Assembly (NCBI GenBank): GCA_024235015.1
Contig: JACKNG010000004.1
Location: 562,238 to 626,237 of the forward strand
Direction: 5' to 3'
From: Gammaproteobacteria bacterium
Lineage (GTDB): Bacteria > Pseudomonadota > Gammaproteobacteria > Ga0077536
DNA length: 64,000 nucleotides
Part shown: one piece after another, positions 62,517 through 64,000 of the stretch
Position numbering within the stretch: the stretch's first letter is position 1
Layout of the letters: each line of letters starts with the position of its first letter
Program-made: the position numbers and the translations under genes
The notes under the pieces: model-generated
Databases searched by the model: none
Seen by the model: only the letters and a program-made list of their open reading frames with translations
What the model was told of the DNA's origin: nothing

Positions 62517-63692
62517 TCAGATGGTATCCGAAAAGAGCTCCCTGCCAATCAGCATTCGTCTGATCTCGGAAGTGCCGGCGCCGATCTCGTAGAGCTTGGC
62601 GTCGCGCCACAGGCGGCCGGTGGCGTACTCGTTGATGTAGCCGTTGCCGCCGAGCGTCTGGATCGCCTCGCCGGCCATCCAGGTCGCCTTCTCGGCGGCG
62701 TAGAGGATGGCGCCGGCGGCGTCCTTGCGCAGCGTGCGGGCGTGGTCGCCGACATCGCAGGCGCGGCCGACGGCATAGACATAGGCGCGGCAGGCCTGCC
62801 AGGTGGTGTACATGTCGGCGAGCTTGCCCTGCATGAGCTGGAATTCGCCGATCGGCTGGCCGAACTGCTCGCGGTCGTGGACGTAGGGCAGGACGATGTC
62901 CATGCAGGCATCCATGATGCCGAGCGGCCCGGCCGAGAGCACCGCGCGCTCGTAGTCGAGGCCGGACATCAGCACGCGCACGCCTTCGCCTTCCTTGCCC
63001 AGCACGTTCTCCACCGGTACCTCGCAGTCGTCGAAGAACAGCGGGAAGGTGTTCGAGCCGCGCATGCCCAGCTTGTCGAGCTTGGAGCCGGCGCTGAAAC
63101 CCTTGAAGGTCTTCTCGATGATGAAGGCGGTCATGCCGCGCGGACCGGCCTCCGGGTCGGTCTTGGCGTAGACGACGAGGGTGTCGGCGTCGCCGCCGTT
63201 GGTGATCCACATCTTCGAGCCGTTCAGCACGTAGCAGTCACCGCGGCGTTCGGCGCGCAGCTTCATGCTGACGACGTCGGAGCCGGCGTTGGGTTCGCTC
63301 ATGGCCAGCGCGCCGACGTGCTCGCCCGAGACCAGCTTGGGCAGGTAGCGCTGCTTCTGCTCGGCGGTGCCGTTCCTGTGGATCTGGTTGACGCACAGGT
63401 TGGAATGGGCGCCGTAGGACAGGCCGACCGCGGCCGAGGCGCGCGAGATCTCCTCCATGGCCACGATGTGGGCGAGGTAGCCGAGGTTGGCGCCGCCGTA
63501 CTCCTCGGCCACGGTGATGCCGTGCACGCCGAGATCGCCGAGCTTCTGCCACAGGTCGGGCGGGAACTGGTTGTCCTGGTCGACGTCCTGCGCGCGCGGC
63601 GCGATTTCCTTCTCGGCGAAGGCCTGGACCGACTCGCGCAACATGTCGACCGTCTCGCCGAGGTCGAACCGCATGCCCGGCAGTGCTGCCAT
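62517..63692 (-). CDS. liuA: Isovaleryl-CoA dehydrogenase
   Basis: 391 residues. Isovaleryl-CoA dehydrogenases are told from other acyl-CoA dehydrogenases by the helix-G catalytic Glu, here MSGLDYERAVLSAGPLGIMD, and by LYEIGAGTSEIRRMLIGREL near the end; both are present. Flavin motifs LAMSEPNAGSDVVSMKLRAE and MWITNGGDADTLVVYAKTD are clear. It converts isovaleryl-CoA to 3-methylcrotonyl-CoA and passes electrons to ETF. GGGGAGGAGAGAA precedes ATG 63692. It is divergent from the AraC-type regulator at 63840, with a 147-bp shared control region. Confidence 0.95.
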   Translation of the reverse strand: MAALPGMRFDLGETVDMLRESVQAFAEKEIAPRAQDVDQDNQFPPDLWQKLGDLGVHGITVAEEYGGANLGYLAHIVAMEEISRASAAVGLSYGAHSNLCVNQIHRNGTAEQKQRYLPKLVSGEHVGALAMSEPNAGSDVVSMKLRAERRGDCYVLNGSKMWITNGGDADTLVVYAKTDPEAGPRGMTAFIIEKTFKGFSAGSKLDKLGMRGSNTFPLFFDDCEVPVENVLGKEGEGVRVLMSGLDYERAVLSAGPLGIMDACMDIVLPYVHDREQFGQPIGEFQLMQGKLADMYTTWQACRAYVYAVGRACDVGDHARTLRKDAAGAILYAAEKATWMAGEAIQTLGGNGYINEYATGRLWRDAKLYEIGAGTSEIRRMLIGRELFSDTI

Positions 63693-63804
63693 TTCTCTCC
63701 TCCCCGCGGCCGCGCCGCTGTTGCTGGACCCGCCGGCCCGCACCGCGGGCGCGTGCCGGGCGGCAAGCCTAACCCCGCCGGCAGTACGGGGGGCGCCATC
63801 GAGG

Positions 63805-63833
63805 TTGCATATCGTGCCAGTCCTGCGCAAAAT
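63805..63833 (+). promoter_or_regulatory. Possible promoter of the AraC-type gene
   Basis: TTGCAT at 63805-63810 and CAAAAT at 63828-63833 are 17 bases apart, resembling -35 and -10 boxes. The start codon is only 7 bases past the -10, so transcription would begin at or next to ATG 63840, giving a leaderless mRNA. Weak match; alternative starts further in are possible. Confidence 0.3.
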
Positions 63834-63839
63834 TCCGCG

Positions 63840-64000
63840 ATGCCCGGACGCGCCTCCGTCAACCTGCCCGAAGCGCAGCGGGGGGCCGATTCCCGCGCCG
63901 TCACCCCGATCGCCTTTGTCCGCGACATCTGCGCCGCGTATGCCCGTTACGGCATGGATCCGGCCGCGGCGCTCGCCGCCGCCGGCATTGCCCCCGAGCG
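63840..64000 (+). CDS. AraC-type transcriptional regulator, N-terminus (3' truncated by window)
   Basis: 53 codons are visible, running off the end of the window. The residues RAVTPIAFVRDICAAYARYG followed by MDPAAALAAAGIAPE match the start of the AraC-type regulators with an Arabinose_bd-like ligand domain that commonly lie opposite isovaleryl-CoA dehydrogenase genes in beta- and gammaproteobacteria. It is divergent from that gene here, so I infer it controls leucine catabolism. The DNA-binding domain would be C-terminal and is not seen. Confidence 0.8.
   Translation, partial: MPGRASVNLPEAQRGADSRAVTPIAFVRDICAAYARYGMDPAAALAAAGIAPE

Overview
The window is very GC-rich (by eye near 70 %), densely coded on both strands, and has no rRNA, tRNA, CRISPR array, intact transposase or prophage that I can see. 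The gene set (liu-type leucine catabolism under an AraC-type regulator, MiaE, SlyX, malate synthase G, DUF1329 with a RND/MMPL exporter, several PEP-CTERM or VPLPA-CTERM proteins, many SDR, crotonase, acyl-CoA dehydrogenase, P450, F420/FMN LLM, SnoaL-like and MaoC proteins) fits a free-living, aerobic, lipid- or hydrophobic-compound-degrading Proteobacterium, most likely a high-GC Gammaproteobacterium. The taxonomic placement is an inference.

Layout. 1-5 kb: tail of a cyclase-family hydrolase, a secreted unknown, a cytochrome P450 and glcB. 5.1-6.4 kb: a two-gene unit encoding a tiny Tat/PEP-CTERM protein and a LicD-type nucleotidyltransferase fused to a PqqD-like peptide-recognition domain; this is the best candidate here for an undescribed system. 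6.4-13.6 kb: SDR, orphan histidine kinase, crotonase, DUF1330, a cNMP-binding GGDEF protein, NTF2-like, NADAR and a flavin monooxygenase. 13.7-18.7 kb: two membrane proteins, then a LysR gene divergent from a LolA-like/DUF1329 pair. 18.8-28.5 kb: SDRs, SpoIIE phosphatase, VPLPA-CTERM proteins, phytanoyl-CoA dioxygenase, an F420-type oxidoreductase, slyX and miaE. 28.6-40.5 kb: small enzymes, a PEP-CTERM protein beside a glycosyltransferase, MaoC, serine hydrolase, crotonase, M20 peptidase, methyltransferase and an outer-membrane barrel. 40.6-46.6 kb: VOC, cupin, SnoaL, GNAT, cyclase and PhoD genes mixed with repeats and two decayed genes. 46.8-56 kb: membrane glycosyltransferase, thiolase-like protein plus acyl-CoA dehydrogenase, lipocalin-like protein, and a translationally coupled secreted protein/FAH/P450 operon. 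56.2-64 kb: isovaleryl-CoA dehydrogenase, RND exporter, methylcrotonyl-CoA carboxylase beta and alpha, and the start of the AraC-type regulator.

Three families of short palindromic intergenic repeats recur: A (perfect arms around GACAGTTTACTTTC), B (GGTGTCTGACACC plus a second ATCAAG/CTTGAT palindrome) and C (GGCCGGTGAAAA arms, 97-144 bp). Several lie at gene 3' ends and supply the stop codon of the adjacent gene. No REP-associated transposase lies in the window.

Working together: the liu genes take isovaleryl-CoA to 3-methylglutaconyl-CoA, malate synthase would consume glyoxylate with acetyl-CoA, and the many SDR/crotonase/MaoC/ACAD/thiolase-like genes suggest side-chain or acyl-CoA catabolism. 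The envelope genes (DUF1329, LolA-like, RND, barrel, CTERM proteins, glycosyltransferases) suggest export or surface handling of lipids and matrix proteins.
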